Shown: positions 1 to 7,325 of the stretch, in pieces
Numbering within the stretch: position 1 is the first letter of the stretch
Layout of the letters: the number at the start of each line of letters is the position of its first letter
From: an uncultured Lachnospiraceae bacterium
GTDB lineage: Bacteria; Bacillota; Clostridia; Lachnospirales; Lachnospiraceae
Assembly: GCA_902789555.1 (NCBI GenBank)
Contig: CADAOF010000014.1
Location: 1 to 57,996 of the forward strand
Length of the DNA stretch: 57,996 nucleotides
Direction: 5' to 3'
The notes under the pieces: model-generated
The model's database searches: none
What the model saw: only the letters and a program-made list of their open reading frames with translations
What the model was told of the DNA's origin: nothing
Translations under genes and position numbers: made by a program

Positions 1-2
1 CT

Positions 3-65
3 GACGGAGATGTCGCGGAGATCCGCCGGATGATCGACGATTACGGAAAGGAGACATCAAAATGA
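3..65 (+). CDS. C-terminal end of a BlaI/MecI-type repressor (partial)
   Basis: Only the last 20 codons are inside the window, ending in DDYGKETSK and a TGA that overlaps the start of the next gene in an ATGA junction. The charged helical tail (EIRRMIDDY) fits the dimerisation end of BlaI/MecI winged-helix repressors. The assignment rests mainly on the translationally coupled BlaR1-type gene downstream, because blaI-blaR1 is a standard pair in which the membrane protease relieves the repressor. The DNA-binding part lies outside the window. Confidence 0.55.
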   Translation, partial: DGDVAEIRRMIDDYGKETSK

Positions 66-2818
66 TCAGCAAAATGTTCCTGCAGGCGGTGAAGCTCTGC
101 CTTTCCGCCAGTATTGTAACGGGACTCGTGCTGCTGCTCCGTCTTGCCTTTAAAAAGGCGCCGAAGAGCCTTGTCTGCGCGCTGTGGATCCTCGTCGGGC
201 TGCGGCTCGTGATCCCGGCCATGCCTGCGAGCAAGGTCTCCGTGATCCCGGAGGCGGTCTCGGGCGGCGCTGCCGTAGAAGCGCTGGAAAAGCAGTACGT
301 GGAAGAAACGACGGTGATCCGTGAGGATCAGAACGAAGAACTCTATAAGCAGATCACCGCGCTGTATACAGAACTCCCGGTCTATCGGGAGGCAGGAACA
401 AGCTATGTGGTGGTCGCAGCGCCGGCTGCTCAGTCAGTTGCTCCGGCGGCCACGCAATCGGCTGCTTCGTCAGCAGCTCAGTCGGCGGCTCCTGCTCCGG
501 CAGCCACTCAGCCGGCTGCTTCAGCGGCCGCTGCTTACACGCCGCCGAAGACCTTCGGGGACAGCGTCGTTCCGACCCTTTCCGTTGTCTGGATCGTCGG
601 TATCGGCATCATGCTTCTGTATATGGCCGGGAGTTTTCTGACACTGCACAGACGCCTGCGCACGGCGGTCATCCGCGAAAAGGGCGTCTGGGAGAGCGAT
701 CAGATCAGCTCACCGTTCATTCTCGGGATCATCCGTCCCCGCATCTATCTTCCCATGTCGCTCAGTGAAGAGGAAAGGCAGTTCGTCCTGGAGCACGAGA
801 GAACGCACATCAGACGCGGCGATCAGATCTGGAAACCGCTCGGCTACTTTCTCCTGGCGGTCTACTGGTTCAATCCCCTGTTCTGGCTCGCGTATTTCCT
901 CCTCTGCCGTGATATCGAAAGCGCCTGCGACGAGCGCGTGATCAGGAGCGAGGGAACGGCTTACCGCAAGGCTTATTCCGAGACCCTGCTGAAGCTGAAC
1001 GTGCGGCAGAAGGCCGTCACGGCCTGCCCGCTTGCCTTCGCTGAAAACAGCGTGGGCGGCCGCATCCGCAGCATCCTGAACTATAAGAAGCCTGCGTTCT
1101 GGCTCGTCGTAACTGCGCTCGTGATCTCCGTCGTGGCTGCCGGCTGCGCCCTGACGGACCCGACGAAGAAGGAAACGCCCGCGCCGGAGAGCACGGAACA
1201 GACCGCAAGTGAAGCGTCGACGGAAGAAAGCACCGTGCCGGAAAGCACGGAGGCGGTGAGTACCGATCCTGCTGAAACGACCGAAGCTGTCCCGACACAG
1301 ACGGAGACTGAACCGGCACCCTCCGAGACAACTGAGAAATCATGGTACTTTGATATGCTGTACGCAAACCGCAAGGCGCTGGATGCTGATGAACTGAAAA
1401 AACTCGCTTCATTCTTGCAGAATGATTATCAGCCGCTTCCGTGGAGTTTCCTGGGCCAAGCCTTCCGTGATCCGTCGGAAATCGACGTTATCGACCTCTT
1501 CTATAATTGGACCGAAGAGCTTAGCGGAGAGGCGGAGCAGGAGGCGGCATGGAAAGCCGGACAATTGGAACACTTGCGCCTGGAGACGCAGAAGCGGACC
1601 GCCAAGGGCATGAATGAGGCTTTTCGCAAATATACCGGGAAGGACCTGACAAAGGAGCAGACCGACGCGTTCTCCAGATGGATCTATCTGCCGGAGTATG
1701 ACGCTTATTACAGTTTTCAAACAGACTCGAACCTTCCGGGGGTGGCGCTGGGCAGAGCGTGCCTTTTGAATAACGAAGACGCTGAGCTTCTTGGCCTCAA
1801 GGCCGGGGATGAACAATTGATCGCGCTGGAATGGACCGCGCTTAACAACGGGTCGGTTAAGCCTGCGGATGCCGGCATGCTGCTTCTTGTGCCTTTTGAA
1901 GATAGCTGGCAGATTACAGCGAACATCGTTTTTGGGGAACCCAGCACAGAAAGAACGGCGTGCACGACCGTGCTGCTGGAAGCCCCCATAAATGATGAAA
2001 AAACGGGCGTCATTTACGAAATCTTACCGGATCTTGAGAATCGGGGACCGACGGAATTTGCTGTCATCAACGAAAACGATATTCTGATTCTGGACATACA
2101 GGCTTCTCGTCTCCAACGCTACAAGGACGGCAAGTACTTCGAAACAATCAGCCTGCCGGATAAGTATTATCTCAGACTTTGTGTGATAGGGGAAACCGCC
2201 TATGTTCTGACGAGTGACTGTCTTCTGGAGATCGATCTGAACACGAAGAAACAAAGTATCATTTCTCTTCCTTTTGTTCAGAAAGAAGCCTCGGATTATA
2301 TGCTGACTCAGTATGCTGATAATATATTTGAGCAGAACGGAAAACTATATATCGTCACCCATGAGTTCGGCAGTTTCTGCCTGAATGAAGAAACACAAAA
2401 AGTGGAACCGGTGTCTGCGGATACAACGTATACAATCAACCGCAGTGAAGACGGAAAACCGATTTATGTGACCAAAGGAGACCGGAACTGGACGATCGAT
2501 ATCGATGTGGAGGGTTACTATGGAAATGTGATTGGTTTTGAGGACGACGTCTTGTATTTCTGGCTGCGTGATTCGTATCCTCGATATAATTTTCCAGACA
2601 TGTCGTGGGCACAGTATTGCCGCATTCTAAAGTGTGTCGCCGGTAAAGATGGTGCGGAGGAGAGTTTCGTGGATGTTTTCAATATGAGTTGGGGACTCTT
2701 TCCGTGGTGCTTTGGAAGGGTCGCCGGAGATGGATACGTCTATACTCTTGTCTTGTATAATCAGACTTTTGTTGTATACAAGCTGAATGTCGGCGCAGAG
2801 GATATCGTGAGCCCGTAA
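62..2818 (+). CDS. BlaR1/MecR1-type M56 membrane metallopeptidase with large extracytoplasmic sensor region
   Basis: 918 residues. The N-terminus has two membrane helices (about 8-28 and 36-52). An extracytoplasmic loop contains a low-complexity Ala/Gln/Ser/Pro stretch (about 120-165), followed by another helix (about 175-195). The zinc site HERTH is at 245-249, with the downstream helix ESACDER supplying the expected third ligand. A last helix (about 345-365) precedes a Thr/Glu/Pro-rich linker (370-425) and a soluble C-terminal region of about 490 residues. That region is not a recognisable penicillin-binding sensor: I see no SxxK/KTG set. Family knowledge: signal binding outside activates the protease, which inactivates a BlaI-type repressor; the overlapping upstream repressor tail supports this. 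The ligand is unknown. A terminator follows at 2852. Confidence 0.85.
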   Translation: MISKMFLQAVKLCLSASIVTGLVLLLRLAFKKAPKSLVCALWILVGLRLVIPAMPASKVSVIPEAVSGGAAVEALEKQYVEETTVIREDQNEELYKQITALYTELPVYREAGTSYVVVAAPAAQSVAPAATQSAASSAAQSAAPAPAATQPAASAAAAYTPPKTFGDSVVPTLSVVWIVGIGIMLLYMAGSFLTLHRRLRTAVIREKGVWESDQISSPFILGIIRPRIYLPMSLSEEERQFVLEHERTHIRRGDQIWKPLGYFLLAVYWFNPLFWLAYFLLCRDIESACDERVIRSEGTAYRKAYSETLLKLNVRQKAVTACPLAFAENSVGGRIRSILNYKKPAFWLVVTALVISVVAAGCALTDPTKKETPAPESTEQTASEASTEESTVPESTEAVSTDPAETTEAVPTQTETEPAPSETTEKSWYFDMLYANRKALDADELKKLASFLQNDYQPLPWSFLGQAFRDPSEIDVIDLFYNWTEELSGEAEQEAAWKAGQLEHLRLETQKRTAKGMNEAFRKYTGKDLTKEQTDAFSRWIYLPEYDAYYSFQTDSNLPGVALGRACLLNNEDAELLGLKAGDEQLIALEWTALNNGSVKPADAGMLLLVPFEDSWQITANIVFGEPSTERTACTTVLLEAPINDEKTGVIYEILPDLENRGPTEFAVINENDILILDIQASRLQRYKDGKYFETISLPDKYYLRLCVIGETAYVLTSDCLLEIDLNTKKQSIISLPFVQKEASDYMLTQYADNIFEQNGKLYIVTHEFGSFCLNEETQKVEPVSADTTYTINRSEDGKPIYVTKGDRNWTIDIDVEGYYGNVIGFEDDVLYFWLRDSYPRYNFPDMSWAQYCRILKCVAGKDGAEESFVDVFNMSWGLFPWCFGRVAGDGYVYTLVLYNQTFVVYKLNVGAEDIVSP

Positions 2819-2851
2819 GTACGGCAAATACATATGATTATCATGAACCGG

Positions 2852-2885
2852 AAAGGCGCGCCGCAGCTGCGGCGTGCCTTTTTAA
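2852..2885 (+). terminator. Rho-independent terminator after the M56 gene
   Basis: A GC-rich stem (AAGGCGCGCCGC / GCGGCGTGCCTT, with one mismatch) around AGCT is followed by a T run. It closes the blaI-blaR1-like unit. Confidence 0.8.
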
Positions 2886-2941
2886 ATTTTTACACAGGCT
2901 GCGCCTGTCATTGAAACTTTTGTGAAGTCCCTCCGCGATTG

Positions 2942-2970
2942 TTGAAATCTCAATTTTTTCTTGTTATAAT
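2942..2970 (+). promoter_or_regulatory. Sigma-A promoter for yhbY-nadD/yqeK-rsfS
   Basis: TTGAAA (2942-2947), a 17-bp spacer and TATAAT (2965-2970), with an extended -10 TG at 2962-2963. It lies 66 bp upstream of the yhbY start. Confidence 0.85.
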
Positions 2971-3035
2971 CGAATCGCTTGAAGAGATGCGGTGAGGGGA
3001 CGTACAGCCTCCGGGGATGCCGCAGAAAGGGAAAT

Positions 3036-3329
3036 ATGGCACTTAACAGCAAACAGCGCAGCGTACTGATCGGGCTGGCATCCAAGGAGGATGCCCTGTT
3101 TCAGGTGGGAAAAGCCGGGATCACCCCGGAAGTATGTGAAGCCGTTTCCGACGCCCTGGAAGCGCGGGAACTGGTGAAGATCAAATTTCTGAAAAACTGC
3201 TTCGACGACGTCAGGGAAGCGGGAGAGACCCTTTCGGGCCGCACCCGTTCGGAACTGGTCAAGGTGATCGGCCGGACGGCCATCCTGTACCGCCCGTCGA
3301 AAGAACATAAGAGGATCGAACTGCCGTGA
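3036..3329 (+). CDS. yhbY: YhbY/CRM-domain ribosome-associated RNA-binding protein
   Basis: 97 residues, a single CRM (CRS1-YhbY) domain: opening LNSKQRSVL, glycine turn QVGKAGIT, ELVKIKFLKN strand, and C-terminal VIGRTAILYRPS. YhbY proteins bind pre-50S ribosomal particles. I start at 3036 rather than further upstream because AGAAAGGG precedes this ATG and the earlier in-frame codons do not resemble the family. The stop overlaps the next gene's GTG (GTGA), so the two are translationally coupled. The order yhbY-nadD-yqeK-rsfS is conserved in Firmicutes. Confidence 0.92.
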   Translation: MALNSKQRSVLIGLASKEDALFQVGKAGITPEVCEAVSDALEARELVKIKFLKNCFDDVREAGETLSGRTRSELVKVIGRTAILYRPSKEHKRIELP

Positions 3330-4534
3330 CGGAGAAGACGGAAAAACACATAGCCGTCGTCGGCGGGACCTTCGATCCCATCCATTTTGCGCACCTTGAA
3401 CTGGGGCGGGCGGCGCTCCGCGCCATCGACCCGGACGAGGTCTGGTTCATGCCCTCCGGCTCGAACAACTACCGTTCGGTCCTGGGACGGCGCGCGGAAA
3501 AATATCACCGCGAGGCGATGGCAAGGCTTGCCCTTGCCGGTGAAGACGAACGCTTCCGCCTGTCGGACTGGGAACTGAGGGAACCCGGCTCCACCTATAC
3601 CTCCCGGACCTTCGCGGAACTGAACGCGATTTACCCGGACGTCACCTGGTACTACGTGGTCGGCGCAGATACCCTGAGCAGCCTCAAGTACTGGGAGGAG
3701 CCGGAACTTATCTGCAATTCGACTGTCCTGCTGGTCGCGGGGCGCGAGGAACAGGTCTCGGCGGCGGATACGCAGGAGGCGGCGGAAACGCTGCGCCGGA
3801 AGTACGGGGCGGACATCCGCTTCATTCCCTGGAACGACCGGCCGGTCTCGTCCACGAAGGTGCGGCAGAGCTTCGCCGACGGCAGCATCCGGGAGGAAGA
3901 CCTTCCGCACGGCGTTTACGATTACGCGGTGAAGCACCATCTGTACCGGATGCTCGATACCTTAAGCGACGAAGAAATGCTGGAACGGGCAGGGGCGACG
4001 CCGCAGGAATTTGCTTATTACGAACGGCTGAAGGCCGAACTGAAGCCCAGGCGCGTCAAGCACAGCCTCGGCGTCATGCACATGGCCATGCTGCTCGCGG
4101 ACGGCTACCGGAACGTTCCTCTTGAAAAGGCGAGGCTCGCCGGACTTCTGCATGACTGCGGCCGGCTCGCGGGTGCCCCGAACAACGCTCTCGGCCATGC
4201 GCCCGCAGGGGCGTTAAAGGCCCGCAGGGATTACGGCGTTGCGGACGAAGAGGTCCTTTCTGCCATCCGCTGGCATACGACCGGCCGCCCGGGCATGACC
4301 GAACTTGAAAAGATCATTTACGTGGCCGATTATATTGAGCCGTTCCGCGGGTCCATGGTGTATCTGGACAAAGCCCGCCGGATCGCCTATACGGACCTTG
4401 ACCGCGCCGTATTCTTCGCGGCGCAGAACACCGTGCGCTACCTCGAAGCGCGCGGCGAGGAGATCGACCCCATCACGCTGGACTGCATGGAATACTACCG
4501 GTCCGCGCTCGACAAAAAAGGAGTTTTCCGATGA
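3326..4534 (+). CDS. nadD: Fused nicotinate-nucleotide adenylyltransferase (NadD) and YqeK HD-domain Ap4A hydrolase
   Basis: 402 residues, GTG start. Residues 1-205 are NadD: GGTFDPIHFAHL is the nucleotidyltransferase signature (usually GHL, here AHL), FMPSG, and SSTKVRQ near its end. This part makes NaAD in NAD synthesis. Residues 212-402 are YqeK: KHSLGVMHMA, the LLHDCGR HD motif, AIRWHTTG and IIYVADYIEP metal/phosphate motifs. YqeK proteins hydrolyse Ap4A symmetrically to ADP. In Bacillus subtilis the two are adjacent separate genes; here one frame runs through both with no stop or new start. It is coupled to yhbY upstream and rsfS downstream by 4-bp overlaps. Confidence 0.93.
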   Translation: MTEKTEKHIAVVGGTFDPIHFAHLELGRAALRAIDPDEVWFMPSGSNNYRSVLGRRAEKYHREAMARLALAGEDERFRLSDWELREPGSTYTSRTFAELNAIYPDVTWYYVVGADTLSSLKYWEEPELICNSTVLLVAGREEQVSAADTQEAAETLRRKYGADIRFIPWNDRPVSSTKVRQSFADGSIREEDLPHGVYDYAVKHHLYRMLDTLSDEEMLERAGATPQEFAYYERLKAELKPRRVKHSLGVMHMAMLLADGYRNVPLEKARLAGLLHDCGRLAGAPNNALGHAPAGALKARRDYGVADEEVLSAIRWHTTGRPGMTELEKIIYVADYIEPFRGSMVYLDKARRIAYTDLDRAVFFAAQNTVRYLEARGEEIDPITLDCMEYYRSALDKKGVFR

Positions 4535-4908
4535 CGACAGACGAACTCATGAAAGCCGTATATAATGCCCTGACCGAAAAGCAGGGCAGGGACATCACCG
4601 TGATCGACATCCACGAGATCTCGACGCTGGCCGATTACTTCATCATCACGCACGGCAACAATACGCCTCACGTGGAAAGCCTGGTCGACTGCGTACAGGA
4701 GACCATGGATAAGGCGGGGGCCGTATGTAAGAGCGTGGAAGGCCTGCGCGGCGGACGCTGGGTCCTTCTGGACTACGGCGACATCGTCGTGAACGTCTTC
4801 TCGAAGGAAGACCGGATGTTCTACGATCTGGAAAGGATCTGGCGCGACGGCAAACTTGTTGACATTGGTGCGCCGAAGGCGGAAGCTTCCGAAGAGAAGA
4901 AGGACTGA
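4531..4908 (+). CDS. rsfS: Ribosomal silencing factor RsfS
   Basis: 125 residues, the usual length. The family core is visible: DYFIITHGNN, GLRGGRWVLLDYGDIVVNVFS and a C-terminal FYDLERIW. RsfS (Iojap/YbeB) binds uL14 on the 50S subunit and blocks subunit joining under starvation. The ATG overlaps the stop of nadD-yqeK (ATGA), so it belongs to the same operon. Confidence 0.95.
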   Translation: MTTDELMKAVYNALTEKQGRDITVIDIHEISTLADYFIITHGNNTPHVESLVDCVQETMDKAGAVCKSVEGLRGGRWVLLDYGDIVVNVFSKEDRMFYDLERIWRDGKLVDIGAPKAEASEEKKD

Positions 4909-4933
4909 ACGGCGCCCGGCGAAGGAGTTCGTA

Positions 4934-5329
4934 ATGGCAAAAAGCAAGAAAGACGCTGCGCCGAATGAACCGCTCTTCCCCTGGAGCATCCTCTTTTCGC
5001 GGAGCGGGCAGCTGCCTGCGGATCCGGACAGTACGGATGCCGCAGCGACAGGGGCGAAAAAGCGCCCCATGACCGAAAAGGAAGGACGCGCCGCCTTCAT
5101 CCTGTGGATCGTTTCAGGGCTCGTGCTGTGCATTCTGATCGCACTTTTCGCGATCTCCTGCGGGCAGGGCACGATTCCGGATGAGGAAAGTTCCCACAGC
5201 GGGATCTGGGTCGCGGCAGGCGCTGTCATCGTGATCGTCATCCTCGTCATTGCCGCCTTTGATTTCCGGAAAGCGTGGAAGGCGCAGGAGGACCAAAAGG
5301 CCGGTAAGAAGCCGGCGGCAAAAAAGTAA
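4934..5329 (+). CDS. Small two-helix membrane protein, function unknown
   Basis: 131 residues. A GAAGGAG ribosome binding site decides the ATG at 4934. The N-terminal 50 residues are soluble with FPWSILF near the start. Two hydrophobic helices at about 54-75 and 91-109 flank a short acidic loop (DEESSHS), and the tail is Lys/Ala-rich (KKPAAKK). It follows rsfS by 25 bp and precedes pspA by about 70 bp. I recognise no family. Its place before pspA could mean a membrane-stress partner, but that is inference from position only. Confidence 0.7.
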   Translation: MAKSKKDAAPNEPLFPWSILFSRSGQLPADPDSTDAAATGAKKRPMTEKEGRAAFILWIVSGLVLCILIALFAISCGQGTIPDEESSHSGIWVAAGAVIVIVILVIAAFDFRKAWKAQEDQKAGKKPAAKK

Positions 5330-5398
5330 AAGCAATCCGGGGAGCCCGGCTTCCCATTGCATAGAGACCAACCACAAAGGTAAAGGAGAACAAACAAG

Positions 5399-6097
5399 AT
5401 GAGCATTCTTTCCCGTTTCAAAGAGATCATTGCCTCGAACCTGAACGCCCTGCTGGATAAGGCAGAGGATCCGCAGAAGATGATCGAGCAGTATCTGAAG
5501 GAACTGACCGGCGACCTCGCGGAAGTCAAGCGCGAGACCGCTTCCGTGATGGCGGACGAAGCGAAGGCCAAGAGAAATCTGGTCGCCAACCAGGAAGAAG
5601 TCGTAAAGTATACGCAGCTGGCCAGAAAAGCCCTTGAAGCCGGCGACGAAGCCAACGCCAAGGTCTTCATCAAGAAGAAACAGAGCCTGGAAGAAGTCGG
5701 CGAGACCCTTCAGCAGGTATACGACGTTGCTGCCTCCAACAGCCAGAAGATGCGCCAGATGCACGACAAGCTGGTCAACGACCTGAACGAACTGCACACC
5801 CGCAAGGCTGCGATCGAAGCCAAGATCAAGATCGCCGAAGCGCAGAAGAAGGTCAACGAAGTTGCCGGCGCCAGCGCTGCGAACAAGGCCGAAGCCTCCC
5901 TGAATGCCTTTGCGCGCATGGAAGAGAAGGTCGACCACATGCTCGACGAAGCGAACGCCATGGCGGAACTTTCCATGGAACGCACCGACGATGCCATCGC
6001 CGCGGAAGCCAAGTACTACGAAGCCATCTCCAACAGCAAGGTGGATGCCGAGCTCGAAGCGATGAAGGCGGAACTGGGCCTTCTGGAAGGCAAATAA
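5399..6097 (+). CDS. pspA: PspA/IM30 (Vipp1) family membrane-protecting protein
   Basis: 232 residues, nearly all predicted helix and coiled coil. The start SILSRFKEIIASNLNALLDKAEDP is the family's amphipathic N-terminal helix, and long heptad regions follow, rich in Ala, Glu and Lys. PspA/IM30 proteins oligomerise on the inner membrane face and support membrane integrity under envelope stress. RBS AAAGGAG precedes the ATG. A strong terminator follows at 6113. No pspF-like regulator is seen. Confidence 0.9.
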   Translation: MSILSRFKEIIASNLNALLDKAEDPQKMIEQYLKELTGDLAEVKRETASVMADEAKAKRNLVANQEEVVKYTQLARKALEAGDEANAKVFIKKKQSLEEVGETLQQVYDVAASNSQKMRQMHDKLVNDLNELHTRKAAIEAKIKIAEAQKKVNEVAGASAANKAEASLNAFARMEEKVDHMLDEANAMAELSMERTDDAIAAEAKYYEAISNSKVDAELEAMKAELGLLEGK

Positions 6098-6112
6098 GCC
6101 GTTATTGCGAAA

Positions 6113-6152
6113 CGCCCTCCCTCTCGACAGGGGGAGGGCGGAAATTTTTTTA
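6113..6152 (+). terminator. Rho-independent terminator after pspA
   Basis: CGCCCTCCC and GGGAGGGCG form a strong stem with a CTCTCGACAGG-type loop, followed by GAAATTTTTTT. Confidence 0.85.
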
Positions 6153-6161
6153 AAATAACGC

Positions 6162-6190
6162 TTGCATTCCCGAAAGACGTGTTGTATAAT
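6162..6190 (+). promoter_or_regulatory. Promoter of tRNA-Gln
   Basis: TTGCAT (6162-6167), a 17-bp spacer and TATAAT (6185-6190); the tRNA begins 22 bp after the -10 box. Confidence 0.85.
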
Positions 6191-6211
6191 CGCACGTGCG
6201 TTGAAAAACAT

Positions 6212-6283
6212 AGCGCTATCGCCAAACGGTAAGGCAACGGACTCTGACTCCGTCATTTCAAGGTTCGAATCCTTGTAGCGCTG
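6212..6283 (+). tRNA. tRNA-Gln (anticodon CUG)
   Basis: Full cloverleaf: acceptor AGCGCTA/TAGCGCT, D arm GCC...GGC, anticodon stem ACGGA/TCCGT with loop CTCTGAC (anticodon CTG), T arm CAAGG-TTCGAAT-CCTTG, discriminator G. CCA is not encoded. The first pair is A1-U72 rather than the usual U1-A72 of bacterial tRNA-Gln. Confidence 0.95.
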
Positions 6284-6345
6284 CGAACGGGGGCCCTGTC
6301 GGAAGATAGAGCCTTTTCTTTTTAGGCAAAGGAGACATTTACGCC

Positions 6346-7188
6346 ATGTGGGAACTGGGAAAAACGACGCGGCTCACCGTCGATCATTTCACCGATAACG
6401 GCGCGTATCTGCGGCATGGGGACGATCTTTCGGAAAAGCCGGAGACCGTGCTGCTGCCGAACCGCTACATTCCCGAAGGAACGAAGACGGGCGACGTGCT
6501 TGAGGTCTTTCTGTACCGGGATTCCGAGGACCGTCCGATCGCGACGACGGATAAGCCCCTCATCGAAGCCGGAGGCTTCGCGCAGCTGAAAGTAAAGGCG
6601 GTCACTAAGATCGGCGCCTTCCTGGACTGGGGCCTGCCGAAGGATCTGTTCCTGCCCTATAAGGAGCAGCGCGGCGAGCTCGCGGCCGGGCAGAGTGTTT
6701 TCGTGACGCTTTACGTGGACAAGTCGGACCGGCTCTGCGCGAGCATGCACGCGGACCGCTTTTTCCGGAACGACCCGCCCTATGAGGAGGGCGACCGGGT
6801 GAAGGGGACCGTCTACGCCGTGAATCCGGAGATCGGCGCCTTCGTGGCGGTGGACGGGCTGTACTACGGCCTCATCCCGAAGCAGGAACTGTATGAAAAA
6901 CTGCGCGTCGGGGACGCTGTGGAGGCACGCGTCCTGAAAAAGCGGCCGGACGGCAAACTGAACCTGTCCCCCCGAAAAAAGGCCTATGCCCAGATGAAGA
7001 CCGATGCCGAGATCGTGATGGAGCATCTGGAAATGGCCGGCGGCATCCTGGGACTCGGCGACAAGAGCGACGCCGTGCTCATCAAGGCGGAGCTTTCCAT
7101 GAGCAAGAGCGCCTTCAAGCGTGCCGCGGGCGGCCTTCTGAAGGCCGGAAGGATCCGCGTGTACGATGACCGGATCGAGAAGGTCTGA
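6346..7188 (+). CDS. cvfB: CvfB/YitL-type S1-domain RNA-binding protein
   Basis: 280 residues, the typical CvfB length. It has consecutive S1-like domains (about 1-60, 68-130 with KIGAFLDWG, and 143-205 with EIGAFVAVDG) followed by a C-terminal winged-helix part (about 215-280, SMSKSAFKRAAGGLLKAGRI). CvfB binds RNA and affects virulence gene expression in Staphylococcus aureus; the general role is in RNA metabolism. RBS AAAGGAG lies 8 bp upstream. It may be read through from the tRNA-Gln promoter, because no separate promoter is obvious. Confidence 0.88.
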   Translation: MWELGKTTRLTVDHFTDNGAYLRHGDDLSEKPETVLLPNRYIPEGTKTGDVLEVFLYRDSEDRPIATTDKPLIEAGGFAQLKVKAVTKIGAFLDWGLPKDLFLPYKEQRGELAAGQSVFVTLYVDKSDRLCASMHADRFFRNDPPYEEGDRVKGTVYAVNPEIGAFVAVDGLYYGLIPKQELYEKLRVGDAVEARVLKKRPDGKLNLSPRKKAYAQMKTDAEIVMEHLEMAGGILGLGDKSDAVLIKAELSMSKSAFKRAAGGLLKAGRIRVYDDRIEKV

Positions 7189-7216
7189 GCGGGTTTCTAC
7201 CCTAAAATAAAAAGAC

Positions 7217-7245
7217 TTTTCATTTTGCGAAAAATCGTGTACAAT
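7217..7245 (+). promoter_or_regulatory. Probable promoter of ftsEX
   Basis: TTTTCA (7217-7222), 17 bp, TACAAT (7240-7245), in an AT-rich gap of 137 bp before ftsE. A second possible -10 (TATAAG, 7246-7251) overlaps it. Confidence 0.5.
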
Positions 7246-7325
7246 TATAAGTTGACGAATTGTCGATCGTCAGCGACCGGGCGGGAGAAGCCGCTCCGGA
7301 ATCCAGAAAACGGCAAAGGAACAGT

